Assembly (NCBI RefSeq): GCF_910591885.1
Contig: NC_063276.1
Coordinates: 6,448,001 to 6,512,000 of the forward strand
Reading direction: 5' to 3'
DNA length: 64,000 nucleotides
DNA from: Bombus terrestris
Lineage: Eukaryota > Arthropoda > Insecta > Hymenoptera > Apidae
Every line of letters starts with the position of its first letter. The first letter of the stretch is position 1. Positions 25,341 through 37,877 of this stretch are shown here, piece by piece. The notes below the pieces were generated by a model. It was not told the origin of the DNA. It saw only the letters and a program-made list of their open reading frames with translations, and ran no database searches. The position numbers and the translations under genes are program-made.

Positions 25341-28300
25341 ATTCTCATTTGCCCAGAGATTTTGGTCTATTACCAGCCTGTACTTTTAATTTCGAATATT
25401 CGCGCGTCCACTTAGCCAAAAATTCTCCAACGAAAGAAGCAAACACTCGCTGACAGACACAATGACCGAGGCTGGCAGCGTTGTAAAGCGGAAGTTGGCG
25501 AGTTAGCGGTGGAGAACTCGCTCAGCGCGATTAGAATACTCGAGGATATTGCGTATAAGCCGAGTGAAAATGCTTGCAACTGAAGATATGCATCACCGGA
25601 GTCGGGTTGGAGTGCGTACTCCATCGGTCTGAAAGCAGGCGCTGCTGCGAGAGCCTCTTGACGGAAGGTAGAGCGGTCCTTCGAAAGTTTCGCGAGCACG
25701 TAGTCGGCGCGCTCGCGTGCTTCCGCGCCTCGCCTCTCGCTTCCGTCGTGAATTTTACTCGCGGGTGATCTCTCTGGAGATTTCTCCGGTCATCTGTATC
25801 CGGCCCATTCGTAAAAAAGCGACACCCTGTCACTGACTGGAATAACTACTGGATTCGTGTTTGCATAAGAACAACGAGCCAACACTAGTTGATGAGCAAC
25901 GCCACGTAAAACTTGGCTTCCCGAGATCGTAAACCGCTCCGTAAATCGTCTCTTACTTCGCTTGAACCGCGACAACTCAACAAATTTTCTCATGGGACTG
26001 AACGAGAATTCTGCGAACCCCGGCGGCGCTATAAAAATGGCTCGAGTTCTGCCGGATGCTATTCGATTTCGAATTTTCGCGTTTTCCTACGGAATTTATA
26101 TACGTATGCAGATTCCAGCGTTTGCACGGCCACTGGGGGAATTTTTTCGTTCGATGCGATAACGCGAATACTTGGGATATATTTCCGGAATCCTCCTAGT
26201 CATACTATACAGCGTGGAGAATTCGAAATCGTTCCTTAAAGGGAGTTCCGTTTGGCTAGGCAAGAAGCACGCCACTTTCTCTTCGGTCTATCGATCACCG
26301 TTGACCATTCAACCGCGATAAAATGGCCAGTTACTCGCGTGGCAAACCGCATGGTTGTTATTTACGAGGGCCATTAAGTAGCATCCGACGCGACGGTGGG
26401 TGAATGAAGGGTCAGCCAGTGCACCGGCGACAAGAAATTGAATCGTTCTTCGAAGGAAGCTCGTTCGTGACCATAATCGTCCGCTCGGCTTCGATCGGAA
26501 CAAATGCAACACACAAAACACGAAACGTTTTCGACGGGCCAGAATTTCCTCCTGTGGAAATACGTGGAAACTTCTCATTCGCGAATTCGAGCGAACCTCC
26601 TTCTAGATGGTGAAAGATGTAATTTACAGTTAGCACTCGGGGCCAAAATGAACGTCAGCAGTTTGTCTGCGAATCTACTGCTCGCGGAACTTGTAAAAGT
26701 GGATTCTACTTTTCGTCGACGCCCCTCAATTATAACTCTGAAACATGTTTCCCGGAACGATAGTAAGACACAAAGATCGCATGTTTGCTCCTCTTTCTAC
26801 CGTATCATTTCTTCCCTGAATGATTTAACACCGCCTTGTTTCTTTCTGTTCTTTTTTTTCCACAAGTGAGACGATAAACGAATCGTTGCACTACAAAGGG
26901 ACGCGTGGTTTGTTTTAAAACAACGAACACCTCGGTTCTGATATGAATTCGATTGCGTATGAAGATCACGGGATCTGATAAGATCGTTTCAGTCGACGGT
27001 TTTATTATTCTTAAATTTTGGAGTATTTCGTTCGTGAAAAATCGTGTTCTTGCTTCGCAGTCTTGATATGAATTTGATCTCATAGTAAAGAAATAAAGGG
27101 TACAAAGAAGCCATTAATTTTAAAACGAATGTTTCGTTTATTCTTCGATAAGCACAGAACAGTCGGTTGAACTATCTAGGGGAATAAGATTGCACAGCGT
27201 ATAATTTCTCCGATCGATACGAACAGTGATACGAAAGTATACAATTTGTGGATAAAAGATATAACAGCACTTTCGTCGGTGATTGAACGGATAACCGAGG
27301 ATGATAGATGAACTTAAAAATTAGATTTTTCTATTTTCTGAGAAAGTAAAAATAGACGTGGAATCCGGCGGCTGATCCATGTAATCCATCGGTGTTATTA
27401 CCAGGCTGCAAATAGACTGGCTTAGCGTAGGTTAGTCTGCGATACACTGGCAGTAGTAGTGGTCGTTATAAATCAGCCCTGACGAGCGGGGATCGATTTC
27501 CCGGTATATAAGATACAAGAAAAATCGGTTAATATGTTCTCCAGTTTCGGTTATCGATTCAATTCACCGTGTAAAAGTTCTATTTCCATAATCGCGATAA
27601 CGAATTTTAATCTTACCAGATGGAATTACCGAAACTTGGGAGCAATTACGACGCATCCGAGGATATGACAAATTGTCCCACTTCGAGTTCGCCCAATAGC
27701 TTATAGTTCTCTGCTCTAACTCCATTAATAAACCAGATTAGAAGATTACAAGTTTAACTCTCTGGTAGCACGCCGATTTGATACCGGGTTTCACGCGGAA
27801 TCTGAAATTTATGGACGAAAGCATAAACCAAAGTGTTCGATCAAAGGAACGCTAAACGGGGAAGCTGCAAACCGGTGACGAGAAAAACTGGAATGTTTCG
27901 TTCGTGTATACGTCGTGTACTGTACGACGAGCTAACGTGTGCTCGGAAACGAGGAGAATAAAAAGTATACGAGTCGATATAAATGTACGAAGTTAACCCC
28001 ACGCTCCCGTAGGACAGAATCACACGAAGCAATCGCAACAGACATTTTCCGCGCGACAGGTCGCTCGACAGGCCGCGCGACATTAATTATCGAGTAATGC
28101 AGTGTGACACATTAGCGCGTAAAGGGGGAAATTATGGGCATAAAACGACAGGGACAAAAGCGACGAAAGCGACAAAGGGACAGCCACCAAATATTTTCCG
28201 AGTTGGGAAACTCTCTGATGGACCAGATACAGCCGAACGACATGACGGTTTTAATGAAACCCGATGATCGACTTCCGGTCCAACGATTTCGCGGTGAACG

Positions 28301-28352
28301 TTGAATAAATATCCAACAAAACGAGAATGTCTGCTTTTCCCACTCTTCCTAC
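25341..28352. other. No gene recognised; CpG-rich 25600-25790
   Basis: The CpG-rich block could be an unmethylated promoter region, but core motifs are not convincing on either strand. TATAAAAATGG at 26028 precedes only a 40-codon frame. AT-rich to 28080, then mixed. Confidence 0.5.
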
Positions 28353-28390
28353 CTCTCTCTCTCTCTCTCTCTTTCTCTCTTTCTCTCTCC
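28353..28390 (+). repeat. (CT)n microsatellite
   Basis: Ten CT units (28353-28372), then TTCTCTCT twice. A second (CT)6 run follows at 28417-28428 after an interruption. Confidence 0.9.
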
Positions 28391-28416
28391 TCGTCTTTGT
28401 CTTTCTGTTTCATTTC

Positions 28417-28428
28417 CTCTCTCTCTCT
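28417..28428 (+). repeat. (CT)6 run
   Basis: Six perfect CT units about 27 bases beyond the larger CT array; likely one decayed locus. Confidence 0.85.
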
Positions 28429-28544
28429 GTTCGGAAAAACAAACGAAGTGAAAGAGACGGCTGCTGTGGGGACAAATATTATAATTCATTCACAATGAAA
28501 TACCGTGTGCAATGGCGCGTTCGTCAAACCATTTCCGTTAATGA

Positions 28545-28599
28545 GTCACGTGATGTTATCAGGTAGAGGATGGTCATGTGTCGTGTGATTTTATCAGGT
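28545..28599 (+). promoter_or_regulatory. Duplicated GATA-type motif with AP-1/E-box overlap
   Basis: GTGATGTTATCAGGT (28550-28564) and GTGATTTTATCAGGT (28585-28599) differ at one of 15 bases and lie 35 bp apart. Each contains TTATC, the reverse of GATAA. The first overlaps TGAGTCACGTGA, which holds TGAGTCA (AP-1 type) and the palindrome TCACGTGA (E-box of the MITF/TFE class). The spacing suggests a small regulatory cluster, but no target gene is visible. Confidence 0.3.
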
Positions 28600-31500
28600 T
28601 CAAAGTGCCTTCGCAGAATTAGAGTGATTCCAGATAATTAAATGGATACGACCAGTACCGTGACGAGTTTCGTATCTTTCCAGTTAGGTTAATGAGCATG
28701 TCTACGCGATTTTGTTTAGTAAAGCTTAACCGTAAGGCGATTTAACTTGTCAGACGGATTGTCGATGTAATACTGTCTTTATTTAACGACCATATAATTC
28801 ACCATATATCGTTTTATGTTCTAATAAAACAGTCAGAATTTCCCATAAGTCAAAACATATACCAAACTGCGAATGTTTGTACAAATTTATATTTTTATGG
28901 ATTATGATTAAATGTTATAACGAGTACTAAATATACCTTTCATGACGAGAAGGATCGACCCGGTTCACGGTCTAATGCTACCTTGAAAACTCCATTGAAA
29001 ACATGAAAAAGCGGTATTGCAGTGGGCGTCGCAATACTTTGCAAAGTACACCGCCGGTTATATAACATTTTTCTACTCCCATGTATTACCAATGCTCGAA
29101 TTAAACGTTGTCAAACGCATCGGTGTGCTTCATCGCGAACGTAAAAGTTTGATTACTCGTAACGGGAGGTGTGTCAGATTGTTCTACAAAGATAATCTGC
29201 CGATAGAAGGGCTAACGGGCTCGTTTAATGTTTCATAAAGCGGTAAACGGTGCGCTGGGTGCAAAGATACGGAGAAAGATACGTTTCAACGCGATTGTCC
29301 GTATCGAGTTCGTAACGACGAACGTTAACAATGTTTCGTCCTCTTAAATCGCAAGTGTCAAGCGTTAAATTAGATAATGCGACATCCCGTGCACGTTCCC
29401 ATCGAAACGACGCAACAATGATTCCAATTGTGCCTTTAAATCGATGACAATCGCAGTGATATCGCGCTCGTACGGATACGTAGGATCGCAGAAAATACAA
29501 TTGCAACGAACCTATCCACCACGCATCGACAGGGTATTATTATTCCAGTAACAAGCGACGCCGAGCAAACGCGTCGTCCACCGATCGGGAACGAGAGGCG
29601 GCTGGCTGGAAATAGTAGGCGGCAGTGGCGCATAAATACATCGATAACCCACAAAACTCACCGCGTTGCAATTTGACCGGAACGCTATATCGGAATGGTG
29701 CAGTTGTCAGATGCAGGACGTTTAATCGTGGCACGCGAATGCGCTCCCGATGATCGATAAATTATCGATACTGTATTTGACTTTTTTATCCTAGAGAACT
29801 AGAGAAAGTATTCGTCGGTCCCTAAAGAAACTTCAGGAAAGTAGGTCTGTAAGAATTTGAGGTCAGATGAAATTTACGACAGGATCAGATTGCTATTTCT
29901 ATGAGATAAACGATAGTCTTTTTTCTTTTTGTTATCTGGATAACAAACTGTCAAATGGTAGGCAACACGTAGCTGTGACTCGGCAAACAGCATACATTTT
30001 CAACTTCTACCGTTTTCATCTTTTCTTTGCCGTAATAGCAAATACCGTGTCGTACGTTTCATCAGGTTTTTATAACTTTCTACAGTACTACACGCGACGT
30101 TCGTACCGATGAGCGGACAGCAAAATTAACCAGGTGAAAGAAAGTGCAGACCGTCATTTCTGCAAGCAGAAGAAATACGATGATATGTTTGGGTTTTGCG
30201 ATGGACGTGTAACCGGTAGCAGTTTCTTCAGAAGTACGTTTGAACCTGTCAAAAGCTAAAAATATCACTTCCGGTTTTCGTAATTTCATTACGTAAGTAA
30301 TGCAATTAATATTCGACTCACGAAAAAGCAGATGATTTACTTCGATAAATTCACTTATCAATGTATATTTTTAATACATTGAATCGATCAACGGTATGAC
30401 TTCCGAACGGCTTATTTATTATAGTAATTTTCGTGGAAAAAGGTAACATACTAATTCAAAATATATTCGTCATATGGAAGCTCGGTACAGGTCCAGTGTA
30501 CGCGCCGAAGTATATTTTTTCCTATTCTCTGTAGGCGCGACGTTCGATCGCAAAAGCATGTCGTTCACCCTCGCGGCACTTTCTTTATTGCGATACAATT
30601 TCACCTTATCTTGATCGATTGCTTCCTTCCATTATGCGCGTGTGCATGTGAGCTATGAAATACGTTTTCCTGAGAAACGCGGTTAGCCGAGCGAGTTATA
30701 GGCGCATTCCGGGGCGATTACGAGCAGGCGCAAACGACCGCCGCGTTACATCGAAATCGGCGCCGGTCTTCCCACCGAACTTCGACGAACGCGTGTGCAT
30801 AAACACAGCAGAAATTACGAGTGCGCGCGATAAAATGTCGACGGGATTTTCTTCGATTCCGCAACGCTTGTCGCTCTATTCCGACTTCGCCATTGAACCT
30901 ACGACCTCCACCTTATGTATAGTAGTTGTTCGATTTCCAGCTTTCACGTACGTTTCTTTTCACTTTATTTTTATCAAGCAATCTCTCTTGAACGAATACA
31001 ATCGAATGACACGCGGGAGGAATATGATAAGTCTGTTTTTGTTTTCTTTTCTCTTAGCTCCTCTAGTTTTTGTTTTCTTACCTTTGTGTCACTCGATGAT
31101 TAAAAAGTGGTAGTTTGATATAAAATAATTGCAGGAGAGAACATCCTAATAGCTTCGAAGGTTACGAACAGTCTGTAAGTGTCCGAAAAACTGGCAAGAA
31201 CGAATATTAAACTCGAAAGACAGATGAGAAAGTGGCAACGTATCGAATTTTAACATTGCTCTTCCATTGTAAAAAACGAGAAATGCGACTCTCTATATCT
31301 TACATCCGCGTTCTTCAATTTTTCAAACCATCTAACATCCGATAAAATCTTTAATTGTGAAGTGAACACAGAAGTACAATTTTGTTTTTATCTCACCTTG
31401 GAACGACATTTTCTCAAGCACCAGCGCTCGACAGAGATTAATTTAGATTCGGGTGAAATATCGTTGCGCAAAATACGATGGCAGAACAGTATGATTCGAG

Positions 31501-33034
31501 CAGCTGCGTTCAAAAAAACGTTGAAGAATCCTCACTTTTTTCCTTTCGTTTCTTGTCTAACAAGGGCGCTGGTTGGATATCGTGATAATTTAATACTGCG
31601 AGCACCGAGACGAGAATAAATAAATCAACGTGTGAGCGAATTTCGTCGGGAATTTCCCGCGGCAACAAAACCGTTCTAATAGCCGGTGCATGGTCACGTA
31701 GCCAAAACGTACTGCCTTATCACTGCCACCATGCTCCGCGGTTTACCGCGCTTTATTTAAAAGGGTTAGCAGAAATTTTTGCCGAATAAAAATTTTACGC
31801 GGCATTTATAACACCGTCCGTGAAATTGCCACCTCTTTTAACTCTTTCTTCTTCTATCTTCCACTTTCTTCCGTTTTATTCCGCGTCATTCAAGATAGTA
31901 ATGAAACAGTTTTATACCATAGCGTTATAAAGTACTCCGATTTTTTCCAAATTTAATAAAACTGTAACATCTAGATGGAGGGAAAAATAGATCTGTGCGA
32001 AATGTATGCGTCTAATAAATAATCTCGACGAATACTTTCAAACTTTAACAATATGATCATGATGACCGTATCGCGTCGTACGACATACTATATCATTTGT
32101 AAAACAGTAAAATTTTCTATATAAATATAAAAATATACCTTCGTGAGTCGTTACATCTATTTTCATATCCGAGTAAATAGAGCTAAAAATGGCTGAAATG
32201 GTTAAATATGTTTATGCAGTTCATGCTAGTCACGATCTTTCCAAATAGCCAAAATCGATCCGTTCTTCGCGAAGTATAAAGTTCAAAGATCACGCAAACC
32301 GTTTCTAATATCCAGAATACGCTAATAAATGATTCGATCGCGTTGTTAAAGAATAATTTTAGAATGGGCGATTCAGGGATGGTAATTACCAAAATCTTCA
32401 CATAGAGCGAAGAGCGTTTCAACAGCCGGAGCGGCGCAAGGCTTTCAGAGATTAATGTTAGATTTACAAAGTGATGAATTCCATGTAAATTTCCCAAGAG
32501 GTGTATGACCCAGTTTAACCAAAACTTTCATCAGATGGTTCACTCCGCAGCGATAACGATTTTATGTGATCTAATTGTCGAGGAATTGAAGAACGATTCG
32601 TGGGACGAATTTGTTAATTGAGTCCCAAGTGCTGCACGGTCGTAATTAGTGGATCAAAAGTAATTATAAACCGCATCGTAGTTAAGATCCGTGCGTATGA
32701 GAAGGTTAACGATACATGCAAAATGTTGCGCGTATCCCATCGATTAAAATGTTGAATTTTACTCGTTTTATCAAGCTTAACAATTCAAATAGACCGTACA
32801 TTAAATGACATTTATAAATAACCATGCTGTACACGTCTGAAGCTTGTTGAAAAAATAACAAACAAATATAAAAGAATTTCGTATTGTTTGTGTAAATGCA
32901 AATAAAAATTTTTCATGCGAAAATAGCAGAAATAACTGTATAACAGATTTTTCATTGTTATGAAATACACAATTCAATTCGAAATATGTTTTAGGAGAAT
33001 AAAAAGTAATCGTAGAATTATTACATATATAGAA
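28600..33034. other. No gene recognised
   Basis: Includes the 152-codon plus frame 30655-31113 beginning in CpG-rich DNA, which has a hydrophobic C-terminal third but no domain, and is partly overlapped by another frame. AT-rich from 31100 onward. Confidence 0.55.
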
Positions 33035-33172
33035 TTTCTCTTTAATAGTAAATAAAATCGGACTTAACACACACCCTTGTCGCAGTCCCTCCCTCGTCCA
33101 GAATTTCCCTGTTACATCTTCTCCTACCTCCATCACATTATTTGTTCCTTCACAGATTTTTCTCTTTAATAG
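33035..33172. repeat. 14-bp direct repeats flanking the RT fragment
   Basis: TTTCTCTTTAATAG occurs at 33035-33048 and again, identical and in the same orientation, at 33159-33172, directly bordering the 110-bp reverse-transcriptase fragment. This is the geometry of a target-site duplication of the length non-LTR elements make (roughly 7-20 bp). The insert carries no poly(A) or 3' end of an element, so a repair-associated capture of a transcript or DNA piece is an alternative. Confidence 0.7.
33049..33158 (-). mobile_element. Internal fragment of a non-LTR retrotransposon reverse transcriptase
   Basis: Read on the minus strand, this stretch gives about 36 uninterrupted codons containing the block GLRQGCVLSPILF, preceded by FWT. 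That matches the conserved (G)xRQGCxLSPxLF block of the fingers/palm region of LINE-type reverse transcriptases, usually preceded by an aromatic or W residue several positions upstream. The catalytic YxDD block, endonuclease and 3' end are absent, so it is a relic with no activity. Similarity stops at both ends exactly where a 14-bp direct repeat begins. The surrounding 142-codon open frame (32801-33229) is otherwise low-complexity AT-rich translation. The clade (R1, Jockey, CR1 or RTE) cannot be decided from 36 residues. Confidence 0.72.
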
Positions 33173-35382
33173 CATAAATATACTGTATATAAAATTTGAT
33201 TTTATATAAAAACATACACTGCCTTTCAAACCATAAACTTATAACTTCTAAGTTTCGAAGGTGTCTGATTTACAAGTGCATCACCGGATGTACGATTATG
33301 TAAACATAAAATTCTAACAATTCGCAAAGTTTATTCCGACACATAGCAGTTTCAAAAATTATTTAACTAACTGGTGCACAGACTTGGATGATAAATTTTT
33401 TAGAAATTTTCGGTGCAACGAGATTTGGAGCAGAACAACGGTATACAATTGTTACGTCATTGCAAAGGAGCGAATAACATGGCTCTAACTAGTTTACTAA
33501 ATTAACTAGTTTGCAGTAATTAGTTAGTTTGCATTGTATTCTCTAATACATTATCCAGTAATTAAGCGTTTCACGGTTGGCAGATTCTTTTTACCAATAA
33601 ATTCTTTACTCTCAAAACAGAGTTGGCTTTCGAATCGTATTTCGGTAATGTGTAATGTCACCTGGAACTCTGCATAACGAGGCAACATTTGTCCCGATAA
33701 CACAATGAAATTCCTTATTCGAACGCCGGTAAAATTAATTATCATGTCAGTTTAATACGGAAGAATTGTATTTGCGTCTGATTCGTCAAGCGTTCGAACA
33801 AAGGGATAAATTTCATTTCTAAATGCATAAAACTGGTTTATCGTTCTTTGTTCCGTTCTATTATATCGTATCGAAAAGAGAAAAAGAAGAGAAGGATGTA
33901 GCCCAACGATATGCACGAGAATTCGATCCACGCGTTCTAGCGATTCCTACGGCAACGATAACGATAAAGAATCGAGTTACCTCGACAGAAATAATGATCG
34001 GTCGAGTACACGTGTGTCACGTTAGCCGTGGTTCTCGTGGTCATTTGTTTCGCAGTGAAATAACACGGTCACCGGACGATCGTAAATCGAGCGCGTAACC
34101 TGGGACAATAATCAGAAGTCGAAGCATGGTTATTAGGTGTGTTGAAATGGGGTCGCGGCCGTGTTCGCCTTATCGCATTAATTCGCAAATCGAATCCTCT
34201 TTGCAAGCTAACTATGTTCGGCCAAATCGCCACGCGACACGATGCACGCCCTTTTTCTCCCAGCTACAATCGTAATATATGTTTACGAGCTCGCTAGCTC
34301 GTATTCTGCTCCACGAAATCCTAGGATTTCACGGTGTTAAATTGTACGACCTTCGTGGCGACTGATATCCGACCCAAGTTCAGATCAGTAAAGCTTTTCT
34401 AAAAAAATTGGTCCGAATTGTTGACCGCTTGAAATGGAACTCACGATGGCTCATAAATTGTATCTAGAATTCATGTAGCAGCGCTGGTAATGATAATTGG
34501 CGTGACACCTCGAGATTAACCACGATTGTTATATGAAACTATATCAAAAACCGAAGACGATATAAATTGTTTCAATATTTTCCTGCAGCCTCTTAACATA
34601 CAAATTTTTCTTTGGTTCACTAATGAAAACGACGAAATTTTGTTTGTTACATAAAATATAGAATAACAGATTCATTCGTTTTTTTAAAACACGTGAACGT
34701 ATTATTATCCTCGATAATGTATCAACATATTATTAAAATAACAACTAATCTGGTTATCCACTAGGTGGTTACTTCTTGACGATTTAACGAAACATAAAAT
34801 TCTAATTAATTTCACAGTGAAATTATCGTTGCCCTTCGAAGGTTCACATTTTAGATAAGTTGACACAGAGAAAGTAAAACTCAAAGGGAACTTGAAGACC
34901 GGCGATTTAGGCTTTCGGTGAAGGATAAAGAATGCGAACAATTGTTCGGAACAGATTCCGCTACAATGGATCTCGGATATTGTTCGATTCGCTTGAACAT
35001 CTGGTTCGCGAGCTTTCGTTGGAGAGCGCGGTCTCTGTTTCGGCTCTGGCAATCCGCCGGACACGAAAGTACAATTGATTTCCAGGGCTCGTACCAGCCA
35101 CCGTGTGCACTTGACAGCTTCGGAGTTTTCGTTTATTTTGGAAATTTAACGCCACGCGGTTACACAGGGGTTGCTCGGTTTCTGGCCTTACGCTTTTTCG
35201 CGGTAACTGTCGAAGGTTGATTCGAGACCGTGTTAAACGCCATGGCTAGCCGTCATTTCCGCTCTGAAGGAAGCAAGAGCAACTTCGGCTCAGGCGAGTT
35301 TCTCTTCGTTAATCGAAGCAAGATAAGAGCAGATAAACTCCACACCGTTGTTTGAAAAAGTTGCCTTGTTTCTTCCATCTTG
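33173..35382. other. No gene recognised
   Basis: AT-rich with repeated ACTAGTTT-like words at 33486-33536, then CpG-richer 33880-34110 and 34960-35280. No exon signals stand out. Confidence 0.6.
34285..34302. repeat. 18-bp inverted repeat (7-bp arms)
   Basis: ACGAGCT, spacer CGCT, AGCTCGT. The arms are perfect; there is no associated gene. Confidence 0.8.
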
Positions 35383-35384
35383 TA

Positions 35385-35959
35385 CAAGGTGTCACGAAAT
35401 ATATTTATAGCATCGATTTTAAATATCGAAATCGTAAAGAAGGTTCGTATACAAAAAGATAGATTTAATTGTCAAGTCATAAGGAATTTATTTCAGTAGT
35501 AGTCCAAGTCAATGAATTAACCGACAAACCTATTTATTTCACTTACGCTTCATATTTCTTATTCTAAGATCCACAGACCGAAACAAAGGACATGAATGTG
35601 ATCTCTACTGTTATATCGACCTACTCAAGGGCCTTCGACTCCAATGGTTGAAAAGTATAAAAAGTAATGATTTTAGAAACACTCATTTCGAAATAGCTTA
35701 GAATATCCACTTACTTTTTCATTTTCCTCCAACGAACGAACTTATGAAAGTAACTTATTTCTTCCTTGAGAATTTAATATTAATCGTGTACTTATGTAAT
35801 GAAATTGAAAAATTAATAAAAAATCAAATCGATCAGTTTGGTTGATTGAAATTGTTCATAGCTTAAAAAGAAATAAACCTTATTCCATATTTTGGTATAT
35901 AAACATTCCCCATCGTGTCTATTCTTATAAATGTCTCTCGCATATTTTGTGACACCCTG
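35385..35959. mobile_element. 575-bp terminal-inverted-repeat element with TA target duplication (MITE-like)
   Basis: The left end CAAGGTGTCACGAAATAT (35385-35402) and the reverse complement of the right end, CAGGGTGTCACAAAATAT (35942-35959), agree at 16 of 18 positions. Each end is bordered by TA (35383-35384 and 35960-35961), the duplication typical of Tc1/mariner-superfamily insertions. Behind the 18 bp, ATTTATAG on the left resembles CATTTATAAG on the right, suggesting a longer, decayed repeat. No transposase reading frame is recognisable inside. The open frame that crosses the right border (35813-36073, minus) has no known domain. It is best read as a non-autonomous element; the superfamily is inferred from TA only. 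Confidence 0.62.
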
Positions 35960-35961
35960 TA

Positions 35962-37686
35962 CGTTTGTTTGTATAAAATCCGTTCGAGTGAATTTTCTCG
36001 AAATATTTAAACGCCGCTGTACCGAGAAATGTCTTAGTAAAAAGCACGTGAGATGAAGAAAAATCGATGCCATGCTCCTTTGAATTTCACGAACTCACTT
36101 TTTGGATGGCGAAGGACGCAAGTTTACTAAGTTCTGGCTCGTAAGGTGGAACCAGTTTGCGAAAATAACAGAGCGCAGTATTAAATGCGCGTTTCGTTCC
36201 CTCGAAGAACAATCTCGTGAGTTTCTTGCAAATCCCGCGAACGTTTTATCGAGGGAAGAAGTTTTAAAGGATCCGTCGAGTGGCGAAATCGCAACGCAAA
36301 AGTATTAAACGGCTGACATTCCGCTCCTAATACGCTATCTAAATGCTGATTCTTTCAAAGGTTCATTATTTGCTGTAATTCTTCGCTTAAATTGTGCTTA
36401 GAGGAGAAGTTGGATCCTACCCAAGCCGCGGGACACCACTTATCTTCGGTTCGCCTCGTTCCCGGGTGAACCACGGTCTCGAGTGGACCAAGAAGAAAGG
36501 TATGGGTGCTCGAGACCATGTGAGGAAACCGGGCAATCAGTATCACTGACTTCTGATTAAGGTTTCCCAGTTGAAAATTCCGGGGAAAGAATACCAGAGT
36601 ATTTGCGAAGAAAATACACTACGATCCATGGTTTGGACACTTTGTGCAATTCTGTAAAAAGGTTGATATTTTTACTGTATTTTTTGACGTTATTATAGAA
36701 TAAGGCTTCTTTGCTGTTTTTCACCTATCGTAAATTCTATCAAATGGTCTACGTTTAAATATGAAAAAAAGGGGAGAATTTTCGAAATAATTTCTGACTA
36801 TTCGCTGTATCAGGATCTTTTGTATATTTAGTTCGGATAAATCTTTATTTAACGCTATTATACATTCAACAAATATTATTCTTAATTGGGCATTGAATAG
36901 GGTAATGAAAGGTAAACATTCGGAAATTATCGATAAAAAAAGATTTCGTCTGTAAAGGAAACAATATGAGACAAAACAGCGTCTGACTATTTTTGGGACA
37001 TTCTACTTGGATATCGATCCAATGGCGGAAGGAATTCCGGCGAAAAATCGGGCAAAATTTTTCTCGGTTCGTTCACGTTCGTAAGGAACGGCAAAGAAAA
37101 TTATGCAATCGTCGCGAGCAAACACAATGACTGATTGAAACTGCATCGGTAAATACGAAAGCGGCGCAACGCGGAAAACGTGAGAAATCAAATCCTCTCG
37201 ATGGAAAAATGGGGTAAATTTTCGTCACTTTTTCCATGGCTATTCTCAGGGGTATCGTAGAAGTGCCAATAATTGTATTTACTGGTTACCAAATAGAAGT
37301 AGAGCAACGATCGCGAGTAATTAAAACGAGAATTAATCGAAACGTCAGGCACGCCGACCTGCTATTGATCACGATGACGATACCGTTTATCGGTTACGGA
37401 ACGGAAACAAAGCGAGTCGCGATCAAGCTCCAAAGTCAGATTAAATTGTTCTACAAATGCCACTCTTTATTTTGCCCTCTCGTAATTTCACGTGTCCTGT
37501 TGCTCTTAAATCTTTCAATCATTCGAAAATACCTTTTATCCTTCGCTGACGTTTAATCGTTTCTTCTTTTCATATTTAAGAAATTTATCCACATACAAAA
37601 ATATTGTAATAATTGTAGATATCTTTCATGAATATATTATATGCGTTGTACGAAACATATTGCAATTTCATTAGCACCGTTATTAA
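35962..37686. other. No gene recognised
   Basis: Ordinary mixed sequence between two short mobile elements. Confidence 0.6.
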
Positions 37687-37877
37687 TAGGCTGCGGATAT
37701 TTATGCAAATTGATATTTTTATGAATTGAAGAAATGAAACTTAAACAGAAATTTGTTTTAGTTATTTAGCTACGAGTACTTTATTTTTAATATTTTATAT
37801 ATTTCTGCATTTTACCTGCATTTTGTGCATTTTTGGGTCTTTAAGTTTCTCATAAATGCGTGAATATCCGCGATCTA
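37687..37877. mobile_element. Short inverted-repeat element, family copy A (191 bp)
   Basis: The left end TAGGCTGCGGATATTTATGC and the reverse complement of the right end, TAGATCGCGGATATTCACGC, match at about 15 of 20 positions, with CGGATATT shared. The interior is AT-rich, with no coding capacity. The copy at 51157-51320 shares its terminal 12-mer TAGATCGCGGAT and the order of interior blocks. GTTATTAAT stands just left and GTTATAAT just right, a possible imperfect 8-bp duplication as made by hAT elements; this is weak. Confidence 0.52.

Noticed and set aside
30655..31113. 152-codon plus frame with hydrophobic C-terminal third
   Set aside because: The hydrophobic part is a T-rich stretch read as Phe/Leu and an overlapping frame is also open; no family resemblance.
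34228..34250. Codons reading His-Asp-Ala-Arg-Pro, reminiscent of a mariner transposase motif
   Set aside because: The Asn of the family motif is missing and no other transposase block or inverted end lies nearby.
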